From: an uncultured Caryophanales bacterium | Lineage (GTDB): Bacteria; Bacillota_I; Bacilli_A; RF39; UBA660 | Direction: 5' to 3' | Length of the DNA: 40,773 nt | NCBI GenBank assembly: GCA_949948745.1 | Contig: CATLHA010000010.1 | Coordinates: forward strand, 1-40,773 | Shown here: in pieces, positions 1 through 6,695 of the stretch | How the letters are laid out: each line of letters starts with the position of its first letter | Position numbering within the stretch: position 1 is the stretch's first letter | Translations under genes and position numbers: made by a program | Notes under the pieces: model-generated | The model's input: the letters and a program-made list of their open reading frames with translations, nothing else | Told to the model about the DNA's origin: nothing | Database searches by the model: none

Positions 1-822
1 TGTAGGAGTTTAACTAGTTTGAACTTGGATAACTTTGATACAAGCAATGTTACTGATATGGGTTCTATGTTTAATGAATGTAGAGGTCTAATAAATATTA
101 ATTTAAGTAATTTTGATACATCAAAAGTTACAAGTATGGACAGTATGTTTGTGAGATGTAATAAATTGTCAAGTTTAAAATTAAATAATTTCAATACTTC
201 ACTTGTTACCAATATGAAGTTTATGTTTAGTGAATGTGTAGGATTAACAAACTTAGATTTGAATAACTTTGATACTTCTAAGGTGACTACTATGGTTGGA
301 ATGTTTAAATATTGTTATAGTTTAACTAGTTTAAATATCAGTAATTTCAATACCAGCAATATTACTAATATGAATAATATGTTTGGAGGATGTAGAGTCC
401 TTGCAAGTTTAGATATTAGTAATTTCAATACTTCAAATGTAACAGATATGCGATATATGTTTAGTGAATGTTATGCTTTGGCAAATTTAGATTTAAGTAA
501 TTTTGATACTTCAAATGTTGTTGATATGAGATACATGTTTAATAAATGTTCAGCTTTAGAAAATTTAGATTTGTCTAGTTTTGATACTTCAAGTGTTACT
601 GATATGGAATTCATGTTTAATGAATGTAATAATTTGAGTACTACTATTACAATTTCTAATTCAAATTTAACAGGATATGCCTCTATGTTTACTAATGCTT
701 CTACAATAGAGGGTTCTAGTATTATTGTTAATTATATAGATGTAACTTCCGATTTAGTAGATTTATTAATTGCGACAAAATCTAATAATTCTAATGTAGT
801 AAAGGGAAGTTTACTTTCTTAA
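1..822 (+). CDS. BspA-like leucine-rich-repeat surface protein, 5' truncated by window edge
   Basis: The reading frame is open from base 1, so the true start lies outside the window and the TTG at 19 is only an internal codon. The visible ~273 residues are about nine tandem copies of a ~24-residue unit with core NFDTSNVTDM followed by a MF..C..L motif. This is the BspA/DUF285 type of leucine-rich repeat, found on surface proteins of gut and oral bacteria and often linked to adhesion. The last ~60 residues are non-repetitive and rich in Ser/Thr/Asn. No LPXTG sorting signal or C-terminal membrane segment is seen, so anchoring, if any, must be N-terminal. A hairpin terminator follows. The family call is strong; a role in adhesion is only inference. 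Confidence 0.9.
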   Translation, partial: CRSLTSLNLDNFDTSNVTDMGSMFNECRGLININLSNFDTSKVTSMDSMFVRCNKLSSLKLNNFNTSLVTNMKFMFSECVGLTNLDLNNFDTSKVTTMVGMFKYCYSLTSLNISNFNTSNITNMNNMFGGCRVLASLDISNFNTSNVTDMRYMFSECYALANLDLSNFDTSNVVDMRYMFNKCSALENLDLSSFDTSSVTDMEFMFNECNNLSTTITISNSNLTGYASMFTNASTIEGSSIIVNYIDVTSDLVDLLIATKSNNSNVVKGSLLS

Positions 823-835
823 TAATTATTTGGTT

Positions 836-864
836 AGGAGGAATCAATTGATTTCTCCTTTTTC
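836..864 (+). terminator. Rho-independent terminator after the BspA-like gene
   Basis: AGGAG at 836-840 pairs with CTCCT at 855-859 around an inner ATCA/TGAT pairing, followed by a T-rich run. Confidence 0.65.
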
Positions 865-914
865 TATAGTGTCAAGTACCTATAAAAAACTTTTATTCTT
901 CTTTAGAAATGAGT

Positions 915-920
915 TATAAT
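915..920 (+). promoter_or_regulatory. -10 box upstream of the ylmH-like gene
   Basis: A perfect TATAAT lies 14 bases before the start at 935. The corresponding -35 region (around 892-897, TTTATT) is weak. Confidence 0.45.
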
Positions 921-934
921 GATATGGGGATAAT

Positions 935-1684
935 ATGAAATATGAAAAGATAAATTTATGGAATGGGTATAAAAAGTCAGAGAAAATATTAATTTCTAAT
1001 ATTTTAGATAAATATAAAATATTTTTGAAAACTGGTATATCTCAATCAACTAATTTCTTAAATCCTTATGAGGTAACTTTAGTAACTAGAGTATTAGATT
1101 ATGAAAATATTTCTTATCAGGTGGTATCTGTTCATGATTTTTGTGAAAAGAGTGTTTTAATCTTTGGTAAAGATATTCATCCAATTACGATTTATAAAAG
1201 CTTTTTTAAGGGAAAGATTACACATTCTGATATATTAGGAACGTTATTTTCTATTGGGTATGAACCTGAAATTATTGGGGATATTTTTGTAGAAGAGGGG
1301 TATTTCTATTTAACAAATTTAACTAGATTAAATAAATTTTTAGAAGAGAATTTCTATCAAATAAAACATGAACTTATTTCACTTACTAAAGTTGATGAAA
1401 TTGTATTAGTAAGAGAACGTTTTTCTAAATTTTCTTTAATTATCAGTAGTAGAAGAATTGATCATATTGTTAGTTTACTTTCTAAGTGTAGTAGACAAGA
1501 GGGTTCAAAATTAATAGAGCATGGAGATGTTTTACTAAATTATCAAGAAGTAGTAAATGGAACTATACAGCTAGTGGAAGGAGATATTTTTTCTATTCGA
1601 AAAGTTGGAAAATTTAAATTATCTAAGTTTTTAAGAAATACAAAGAAACAAAAAGAAATTGTTGAGATATGGAAATATCAATAG
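935..1684 (+). CDS. YlmH-like S4-domain RNA-binding protein
   Basis: This 249-aa protein has the layout of YlmH/RqcP2: an N-terminal alpha/beta region followed by a C-terminal S4 RNA-binding domain at about residues 171-230. The S4 core is visible as SSRRIDHIVS, then CSRQEGSKLI, then HGDVLLN. YlmH family proteins bind the 50S/peptidyl-tRNA complex in ribosome quality control and are often encoded near division genes. Here the neighbours are a surface protein and a nuclease, so the usual ylm cluster context is missing. The stop lies 16 bases before the next start, which suggests cotranscription. Family assignment is good; the exact role is inferred. Confidence 0.8.
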   Translation: MKYEKINLWNGYKKSEKILISNILDKYKIFLKTGISQSTNFLNPYEVTLVTRVLDYENISYQVVSVHDFCEKSVLIFGKDIHPITIYKSFFKGKITHSDILGTLFSIGYEPEIIGDIFVEEGYFYLTNLTRLNKFLEENFYQIKHELISLTKVDEIVLVRERFSKFSLIISSRRIDHIVSLLSKCSRQEGSKLIEHGDVLLNYQEVVNGTIQLVEGDIFSIRKVGKFKLSKFLRNTKKQKEIVEIWKYQ

Positions 1685-1700
1685 AAGGAGTAGAGGTATT

Positions 1701-2396
1701 ATGAAAAAAAGATTACAGTTTGTTGGTGTTATGTTATGTATGATTTGTATCATTTGTCCTAGTGGTGTTTATGCTGAAAAGAAAGGAATTAGTGGTAGTG
1801 ATATTGTAACACTTGAAAAATGTGTGGATGGGGATACTGCTAGATTTAAGTTAAATGATGGTTCTGTTATTAAGACAAGATTTTTAGCAATTGACACGCC
1901 AGAAACAGTTCATCCTACGAAGGAAGTGGAACTATATGGAAAAGACGCTAGTGAATATACTTGTAATCGTCTAACAAATGCAAAAGAAATAAAATTAGAA
2001 TACGATGGTTCTGCTGGTATGACAGATAAATATGGTAGAACTCTTGCTTGGATTTTTGTAGATGGAGAACTTTTACAAAAACAGTTGGTAGATATTGGAT
2101 ATGCAAAAGTTGCTTATTTATATGGAGATTATGAATATACAGAAATTTTGCAAGAAATAGAAGAAAAAGCGAAATTAGATAAAAAAGGTATTTGGTCTAG
2201 TGAATCTACTAAAAACGATGAGAAAGATACTGTTAGGAATGAAGAAGCCAAGTCTGAAGAGAAAAAAGACGATTCTATTTCTGAAGAAAAGAAGAACTTT
2301 TTTAAAGAACTTATTGATTATACTCTTGGAAAAATCTTTCAATATATAGATAAATTGCTAGAAAGAATTGTCAAATTTGTTGAGAGTATGCTATAA
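1701..2396 (+). CDS. Secreted thermonuclease (staphylococcal nuclease fold)
   Basis: The start was set at ATG 1701 because AAGGAG sits at 1685-1690; the frame is open further upstream but that part overlaps ylmH without a ribosome site. The 231-aa product begins with a clear signal peptide (MKKR, then hydrophobic to about residue 25). The SNase domain covers about residues 35-170. It carries the calcium-site and catalytic pattern of micrococcal nuclease: D43/D45 in VDGDT, R60 and D65 plus E68 in the TRFLAIDTPET stretch, and R113 in KYGRTLAW. These match R35, D40, E43 and R87 of the classic enzyme. A charged Glu/Lys linker and an amphipathic C-terminal helix follow. It likely degrades extracellular DNA or RNA. 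Confidence 0.9.
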   Translation: MKKRLQFVGVMLCMICIICPSGVYAEKKGISGSDIVTLEKCVDGDTARFKLNDGSVIKTRFLAIDTPETVHPTKEVELYGKDASEYTCNRLTNAKEIKLEYDGSAGMTDKYGRTLAWIFVDGELLQKQLVDIGYAKVAYLYGDYEYTEILQEIEEKAKLDKKGIWSSESTKNDEKDTVRNEEAKSEEKKDDSISEEKKNFFKELIDYTLGKIFQYIDKLLERIVKFVESML

Positions 2397-2435
2397 TTTG
2401 TGGTGTGAGAGTTAAAAATTTAGGAGGGTATGTCT

Positions 2436-2978
2436 ATGACAAAAGAAAAACAAGAAAAAATCAAAAATATAGTTATTATTGTTCTTGTCATTTTAGTATT
2501 CTTTGGTGCTATTTATTTAGTTTCTGAAAATACTGGAGATCGTAAGAATGATAAAAATCCAACAACTTCACAACAGGAAGAGAAAAATCCATTATTGAAA
2601 GACGATGAAGTTATTCTAGAAAGTGAAATGTCTGATCTTCGTTCTATTGGTATGAGTGATTTAAAAGGTATGTTAGAAAATAATGAAAAGAAAGTAGTAA
2701 TGCTTGGAACAGATGATTGTTATTGGTGCGTTAATCAAAAACCAATTTTACAACATATCGTATTTAAATATGGGGTAGAAATTAATTATTTGAATCTTAA
2801 TGCTATGACAGAAGAAGAGTATAATGAATTAACTATACTTCATGATGATTTACAAAGATTTGGAACACCAACTTTTATTATTGTAGATGGAGGAAATATT
2901 ACTACTGTTTCTGAGGGTGGTATGCCAACAGATTCCATGGTTCAATTCTTAAAAGATAACGGTATTATAACAGAATAA
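2436..2978 (+). CDS. Membrane-anchored thioredoxin-like protein (CYWC)
   Basis: Of two in-frame ATGs (2430 and 2436) the second is preferred. AGGAGGG at 2422-2428 is 1 base from the first and 7 from the second. The 180-aa product has one N-terminal transmembrane helix (about residues 10-29), a polar linker, and a thioredoxin-like domain with the active-site pair C95-Y-W-C98 and a later FGTPTF cis-proline loop. It should face outside, acting on disulfides of exported proteins or as a reductase. It follows the secreted nuclease and precedes a PH-domain gene with short gaps, consistent with one operon. Its partner and redox direction cannot be read from the sequence. Confidence 0.8.
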   Translation: MTKEKQEKIKNIVIIVLVILVFFGAIYLVSENTGDRKNDKNPTTSQQEEKNPLLKDDEVILESEMSDLRSIGMSDLKGMLENNEKKVVMLGTDDCYWCVNQKPILQHIVFKYGVEINYLNLNAMTEEEYNELTILHDDLQRFGTPTFIIVDGGNITTVSEGGMPTDSMVQFLKDNGIITE

Positions 2979-2990
2979 GGACGTGATTTA

Positions 2991-3425
2991 ATGGTGAGCA
3001 TTTATGATAGAGCTCTTGAATTTAAGAAAAAGCATCCTATGACGATTGCTTGGAGATTAAAAAAGAATTCTAGAATTGTAGAAAAATATATCGGTTCTAA
3101 TGAAAAGGTTCTTTATGTTTTTGCAGCACAAAAAAATAATAATCCATTTGATTTTTTATCTACTGCCGTAATAGCACTTACAGATGAAAGAATTATTATT
3201 GGTAGAAAAAGAGTGGTTTTTGGATATTTCTTTGATTCCATTACACCAGATTTATTTAATGATTTAAAAGTATTGTCTGGAGTAATTTGGGGAAAAATTC
3301 ATATTGATACTGCAAAAGAGTTCATCACTTTATCTAATATTGATAAAAGTGCTTTACCAGAAATTGAACAAATGGTTGGTTCTTGTATGAGAACAAAAAA
3401 GCAAAAAATTAAAAAAGATATGTAA
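2991..3425 (+). CDS. Bacterial PH-domain protein (YokE-like)
   Basis: The 144-aa soluble protein contains the bacterial pleckstrin-homology pattern. A basic N-terminal helix is followed by EKVLYVFAAQ, then AVIALTDERIIIGRKR, then FDSITPDLF, and a closing helix. This is the arrangement of the YokE-type PH family. Such domains usually act as small scaffolds, sometimes at the membrane; no enzyme motif is present. It starts at ATG 2991, 12 bases after the thioredoxin-like gene, behind a GGACGTG ribosome site. The terminator hairpin starts inside its last codons. Function unknown. Confidence 0.7.
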   Translation: MVSIYDRALEFKKKHPMTIAWRLKKNSRIVEKYIGSNEKVLYVFAAQKNNNPFDFLSTAVIALTDERIIIGRKRVVFGYFFDSITPDLFNDLKVLSGVIWGKIHIDTAKEFITLSNIDKSALPEIEQMVGSCMRTKKQKIKKDM

Positions 3426-3452
3426 TTTTATAATTTTGCATATCTTTTTCTT
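3412..3452 (+). terminator. Terminator overlapping the 3' end of the PH-domain gene
   Basis: AAAGATATG in the final codons pairs with CATATCTTT at 3438-3446, followed by a T-rich run. The stop codon lies in the hairpin. Confidence 0.75.
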
Positions 3453-3523
3453 TTATTTAAAATTTAATTATTTACTAAAAATGAATTTATGGGTAAAATA
3501 ATAGTAGAATAGGAAGTGCAATT

Positions 3524-4789
3524 ATGAAGAAAGTATTATCAATTATTATTTTATTAATGATTTTATTTTTTGGTGGACAATGGCTTATTACTTATTTGAA
3601 GAAAAGTCATGAGGTACATTATGAATATGTAGTGGACGATATTACTTTTAATATTAAAGAAAAATATGATAAATCTTTAGATGATCAATATTATTTAGAG
3701 CTTTCTTCTGATAAGGGAACATTCACATATGCAGTACCTAATCTTTATCAAAAGAAAAAGAATATTGTTAAAGAAATAAAAGTTGCTAAAAACGATCAAA
3801 TGTTATGTGTTTATCCTGTGTTAGAAAAGGAAAGTTTTACACATAATATAGAATGTAGTGTTCAAGGTGTTACTTATGGATATCAAGCTGTAAAGGATAA
3901 TGATTTAGTAAAAAAATTTGTAGAAGACTTAAAGAAAGAATCTATTGCAGTAGAAGCTTTTCATGAGGAAAAAGGTGAAAATTCTAAAGTAGGGCAATCT
4001 ACAGTGTACGCTAATAATATTTTGGAAAATGATAGAATTGTTTTCTATAATTATCGTGGTGTTGATGTCTTTTCACTAAAAAATAATCGACAACTTACAT
4101 TTTTCCCTTGGGATAAATATGAAAATCAACATGGAATTTTAGTGGATCATTATTATCTTGTACCAATTTATCAATCTGAAAGAGTATTTGACTTTACAGA
4201 ACTTAGGATTTTTGACATTACAAATAGTGATATTTCTAATATTACATTTCCAGATACTGTTTCTATGAATACTTATATTAATGGTGTAGAAGATGGCAAG
4301 GTTTACTATTTTGATAAAGATCATATGGTTCAGTATGAAGTAAATATTAATAATCGCTCTGTTCGTGTTGTTGGTAATGAATCTTTAGGTGGACAGTATT
4401 ATAATGGTGAAAAATGGGAAACTTTAAATATTCGTGATTTTGTTACAACTGAAAAAAAATTTACAAAAGATTATTCAGATATTGAGTTATTAAAACAAGA
4501 ATCTATTGTTCAAATATTTGAAAGTGCTAGTAGTTATTACTATTATACAAATACTGGGGAATTTTATAGAATCTATAAAGCTTTTCCTAAGAATGCGACT
4601 TTCTTATTTAAAGTAAGTAATCCAAATAATGTTAATCTATATGGAGATACTCTCTATTATGTAGTTGGAAATACTTTATATTATTATCAAGAAAATACAA
4701 GTCAAAGAAGAATCCTATCTAATAATGAATTTTTATATAATAAAATGAATAGAGTTGCAGTTTATAAAAGTGAGGATGTAGAAGAGTAG
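3524..4789 (+). CDS. Membrane-anchored extracellular protein of unknown function
   Basis: A 421-aa protein with one N-terminal signal-anchor helix (about residues 4-25) and a long extracellular region. The middle (about residues 165-400) is full of short beta-strand and turn segments of the type YLVPIY, ELRIFDI, GKVYYFD and TLYYVVGN. This resembles a beta-propeller or the DUF5050-like sensor domains seen in Firmicutes, but I recognise no named family. It has its own weak promoter region (TAAAAT/TAGAAT around 3492-3510) and is closed by a hairpin at its stop codon. It could be a surface sensor or cell-wall accessory protein; that is a guess. Confidence 0.6.
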   Translation: MKKVLSIIILLMILFFGGQWLITYLKKSHEVHYEYVVDDITFNIKEKYDKSLDDQYYLELSSDKGTFTYAVPNLYQKKKNIVKEIKVAKNDQMLCVYPVLEKESFTHNIECSVQGVTYGYQAVKDNDLVKKFVEDLKKESIAVEAFHEEKGENSKVGQSTVYANNILENDRIVFYNYRGVDVFSLKNNRQLTFFPWDKYENQHGILVDHYYLVPIYQSERVFDFTELRIFDITNSDISNITFPDTVSMNTYINGVEDGKVYYFDKDHMVQYEVNINNRSVRVVGNESLGGQYYNGEKWETLNIRDFVTTEKKFTKDYSDIELLKQESIVQIFESASSYYYYTNTGEFYRIYKAFPKNATFLFKVSNPNNVNLYGDTLYYVVGNTLYYYQENTSQRRILSNNEFLYNKMNRVAVYKSEDVEE

Positions 4790-4806
4790 AAATACTCTTT
4801 TTTCTT
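4782..4806 (+). terminator. Terminator at the stop codon of the 421-aa protein gene
   Basis: AAGAGTA (4782-4788), GAAA tetraloop, TACTCTT (4793-4799), then a T-run. The TAG stop lies within the stem. Confidence 0.85.
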
Positions 4807-4853
4807 TGTTCTAAAATTTTTTTCTTTTACATAAAGTGATATGGGAGGATTTT

Positions 4854-5324
4854 ATGGAAAAATATATTGTAAAAGAAGGAGATACACTTCTTTCTATAGC
4901 GGAGGCTTTTGGTGTTCGTGTGATAGATTTAATTACTCAAAATAAACTAGAGGATATCTATGTTTTGGTTCCTGGAACTGAAATAATAATTCCAGTAGAT
5001 ATGCCACTTGGTTTTACAGCTTATATTGTAAGAAAAGGAGATAGCTTATACGCTATTTCTAGAAGTCTTGGAAATATTACAGCTAATCAGTTAGCAGAAG
5101 TGAATGGGTTAGAAATTAATGAATATATTTATCCTGGACAAAGACTAATTGTACCGAAGCCAGGTGTTAAAGTTTATATTACTAAAGATGGAGATACGAT
5201 TAAGACAGTTGCTGAAGAAATTGGTACTTCTGATACTAGTTTGATTGTATATAATCCAAATATTTATTTACTTCCTGAACAGTTAATAGCGTATGAACTT
5301 CCTAGTAATTCGATGGATTCCTAA
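4854..5324 (+). CDS. Triple-LysM protein without signal peptide
   Basis: The start was placed at ATG 4854, 4 bases after GGGAGGA (4843-4849), rather than at the in-frame GTG 4836. The 156-aa product is almost entirely three LysM modules, at about residues 3-46, 52-98 and 105-147. The first begins YIVKEGDTLLSIAE, the second YIVRKGDSLYAISR, and the third is more divergent (YITKDGDTIKTVAE). LysM modules bind N-acetylglucosamine polymers such as peptidoglycan. There is no signal peptide or transmembrane helix, so export would need another route; some spore-coat LysM proteins also lack one. No catalytic domain is attached. Confidence 0.85.
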   Translation: MEKYIVKEGDTLLSIAEAFGVRVIDLITQNKLEDIYVLVPGTEIIIPVDMPLGFTAYIVRKGDSLYAISRSLGNITANQLAEVNGLEINEYIYPGQRLIVPKPGVKVYITKDGDTIKTVAEEIGTSDTSLIVYNPNIYLLPEQLIAYELPSNSMDS

Positions 5325-5399
5325 AATTAGTTCTTTCTTTTTAAAATTCTTTTTGATAGAATAGAATTAGATAGGAAAGATTACATGTGAGGTGAAAAA

Positions 5400-5783
5400 A
5401 TGTTTGAATATGAAGGTGGATACGTTTTACCACATCTTTTAGATTATGTAGTAGTCTCTGAACAAGGAAGAGCTTATCATGGAAAAATTGGTGATCAGTT
5501 GAGTGAGATAACAAAAACAGAAGCTGCCATGAGAGTTATGTATAATTATTTTGAAGAAAAGGCCTGGAATATAGAGGGGCAATCTATTATTGCACTTCAT
5601 CCTAAAACTCCAGAAGAAGTTGCGATGAGTAGATTTGCTAGTCAAATAGGAACAGAAAATTTAGAACCTGCGCTTGAATGGTGTCATGATATTTCTTATG
5701 ATATTATTCAGGCTAAAAAGCATCTTTTTGAAACAACATTAAGGGAAAGAAAAGAAAAAGAAAATTCTAGTAGAGTAATGTAA
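5400..5783 (+). CDS. Hypothetical protein, 127 aa
   Basis: Supported by a good ribosome site (GAGGTG at 5389-5394), an ATG start, codon use like its neighbours, and its own terminator at the stop. The product is soluble, with a short beta-rich N-terminus (YVLPHLLDYVVVSEQG), a helical middle containing several aromatic residues, and a highly charged C-terminal helix ending RERKEKENSSRVM. I do not recognise the family and see no catalytic motif or metal-ligand pattern. It lies between the LysM gene and the ASCH-NUDIX gene on the same strand. Confidence 0.55.
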   Translation: MFEYEGGYVLPHLLDYVVVSEQGRAYHGKIGDQLSEITKTEAAMRVMYNYFEEKAWNIEGQSIIALHPKTPEEVAMSRFASQIGTENLEPALEWCHDISYDIIQAKKHLFETTLRERKEKENSSRVM

Positions 5784-5806
5784 GAAAAGATTTCTTTTCT
5801 TTTTTC
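5782..5806 (+). terminator. Terminator after the 127-aa gene
   Basis: AAGAAAAG (5782-5789), loop ATTT, CTTTTCTT (5794-5801), then a T-run. It begins one base inside the stop codon. Confidence 0.75.
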
Positions 5807-5826
5807 TTTTGAAGGAGGTATTTTTT

Positions 5827-6624
5827 ATGGAACATCAAATGAAATTAAATGAATCTGGATTTTTAAGAATGAAGCAAGGATTAAAGTTACGTGAATATAG
5901 AGTTAATGATGAGAAGAGAAAACAGGTTAGAGTGGGAGATACGATTTGTTTTTCTAAACTTCCTAATTTAGATGAACAATTGATTATGGATGTAAAAGAA
6001 ATTACTTATTATGATTCTTTAGAAAAAGCAGTTCTTTCTCACTTTGAAGAAGATTTTGCTTCTAGGCATCCAAATGTTTCTGAAACCGTAGATGCTTTTT
6101 ATAATAGAGGATATTATAGCCAGGAAGAAGTAGAAAAAAATGGAGTAGTTGTATTTACTGTAAAAAAACATCGTACTGTACATGCGAATGCAACAGCTTG
6201 TTATTTAAAAAAAGATAATAAGGTATTAATGATTCATTTTGAAAAGAAATGGGGTCATGTGTATTCTCCTCCAGGTGGGAAATTTGAGTCAGGAGAAACA
6301 CCACTTGATTGTATGATTCGGGAGTTTTATGAAGAAACGGGACTTACTTTAATTAATCCAAGGCTTCAAGGAATTTCTTATTGGAAAGATTCCATTGAAG
6401 GAATGATTTTTATTTTTACCGCAGAAGATTATACAGGTACTTTAAAAGATACTTCTGAAGAAGGTATTTTAGAGTGGATAGACTTTGATAAACTATATGA
6501 AATTAACCAATTTGATCAAAATTTAAAATTTACTCCTTATTTATTTAAAAAAGAAATATTTGAAGGAAAATTCTTGTTAGATGATTCTTGCAAAGTATTA
6601 GATTATGAGATTCGTTTTTTATAG
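5827..6624 (+). CDS. ASCH-NUDIX fusion protein
   Basis: The start is ATG 5827, behind AAGGAGG at 5812-5818; an in-frame TTG at 5809 overlaps that site and is rejected. The 265-aa product has two domains. Residues about 5-112 look like an ASCH domain (GLKLREYRVNDEKR then VRVGDTICF), an RNA-binding-type beta-barrel related to PUA. Residues about 120-245 are a NUDIX hydrolase with a complete Nudix box: G151, E157, R165-E166, E169-E170 and G172 in the GKFESGE...REFYEETGL pattern. NUDIX enzymes hydrolyse nucleoside diphosphates linked to another group, including oxidised dNTPs. The ASCH half may bind a modified nucleoside or RNA. The fusion suggests a modified-nucleotide or RNA-end substrate (inference). 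Confidence 0.85.
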   Translation: MEHQMKLNESGFLRMKQGLKLREYRVNDEKRKQVRVGDTICFSKLPNLDEQLIMDVKEITYYDSLEKAVLSHFEEDFASRHPNVSETVDAFYNRGYYSQEEVEKNGVVVFTVKKHRTVHANATACYLKKDNKVLMIHFEKKWGHVYSPPGGKFESGETPLDCMIREFYEETGLTLINPRLQGISYWKDSIEGMIFIFTAEDYTGTLKDTSEEGILEWIDFDKLYEINQFDQNLKFTPYLFKKEIFEGKFLLDDSCKVLDYEIRFL

Positions 6625-6650
6625 ACAGCATTTTATGTTGTCTTTTCTTT
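6623..6650 (+). terminator. Terminator after the ASCH-NUDIX gene
   Basis: AGACAGCA (6623-6630) pairs with TGTTGTCT (6636-6643, one G-T wobble), followed by a T-rich run. It overlaps the stop codon. Confidence 0.75.
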
Positions 6651-6695
6651 TACTCCGTTGTAAAATAAAAGGTATTTTTAGGAGAAGTGGTCTTT

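Noticed and set aside
1-640. Regular 72-75 base repeats that could suggest a CRISPR-like array
   Set aside because: They are the in-frame codons of BspA-type leucine-rich repeats; there are no spacers and the protein is conserved in pattern.
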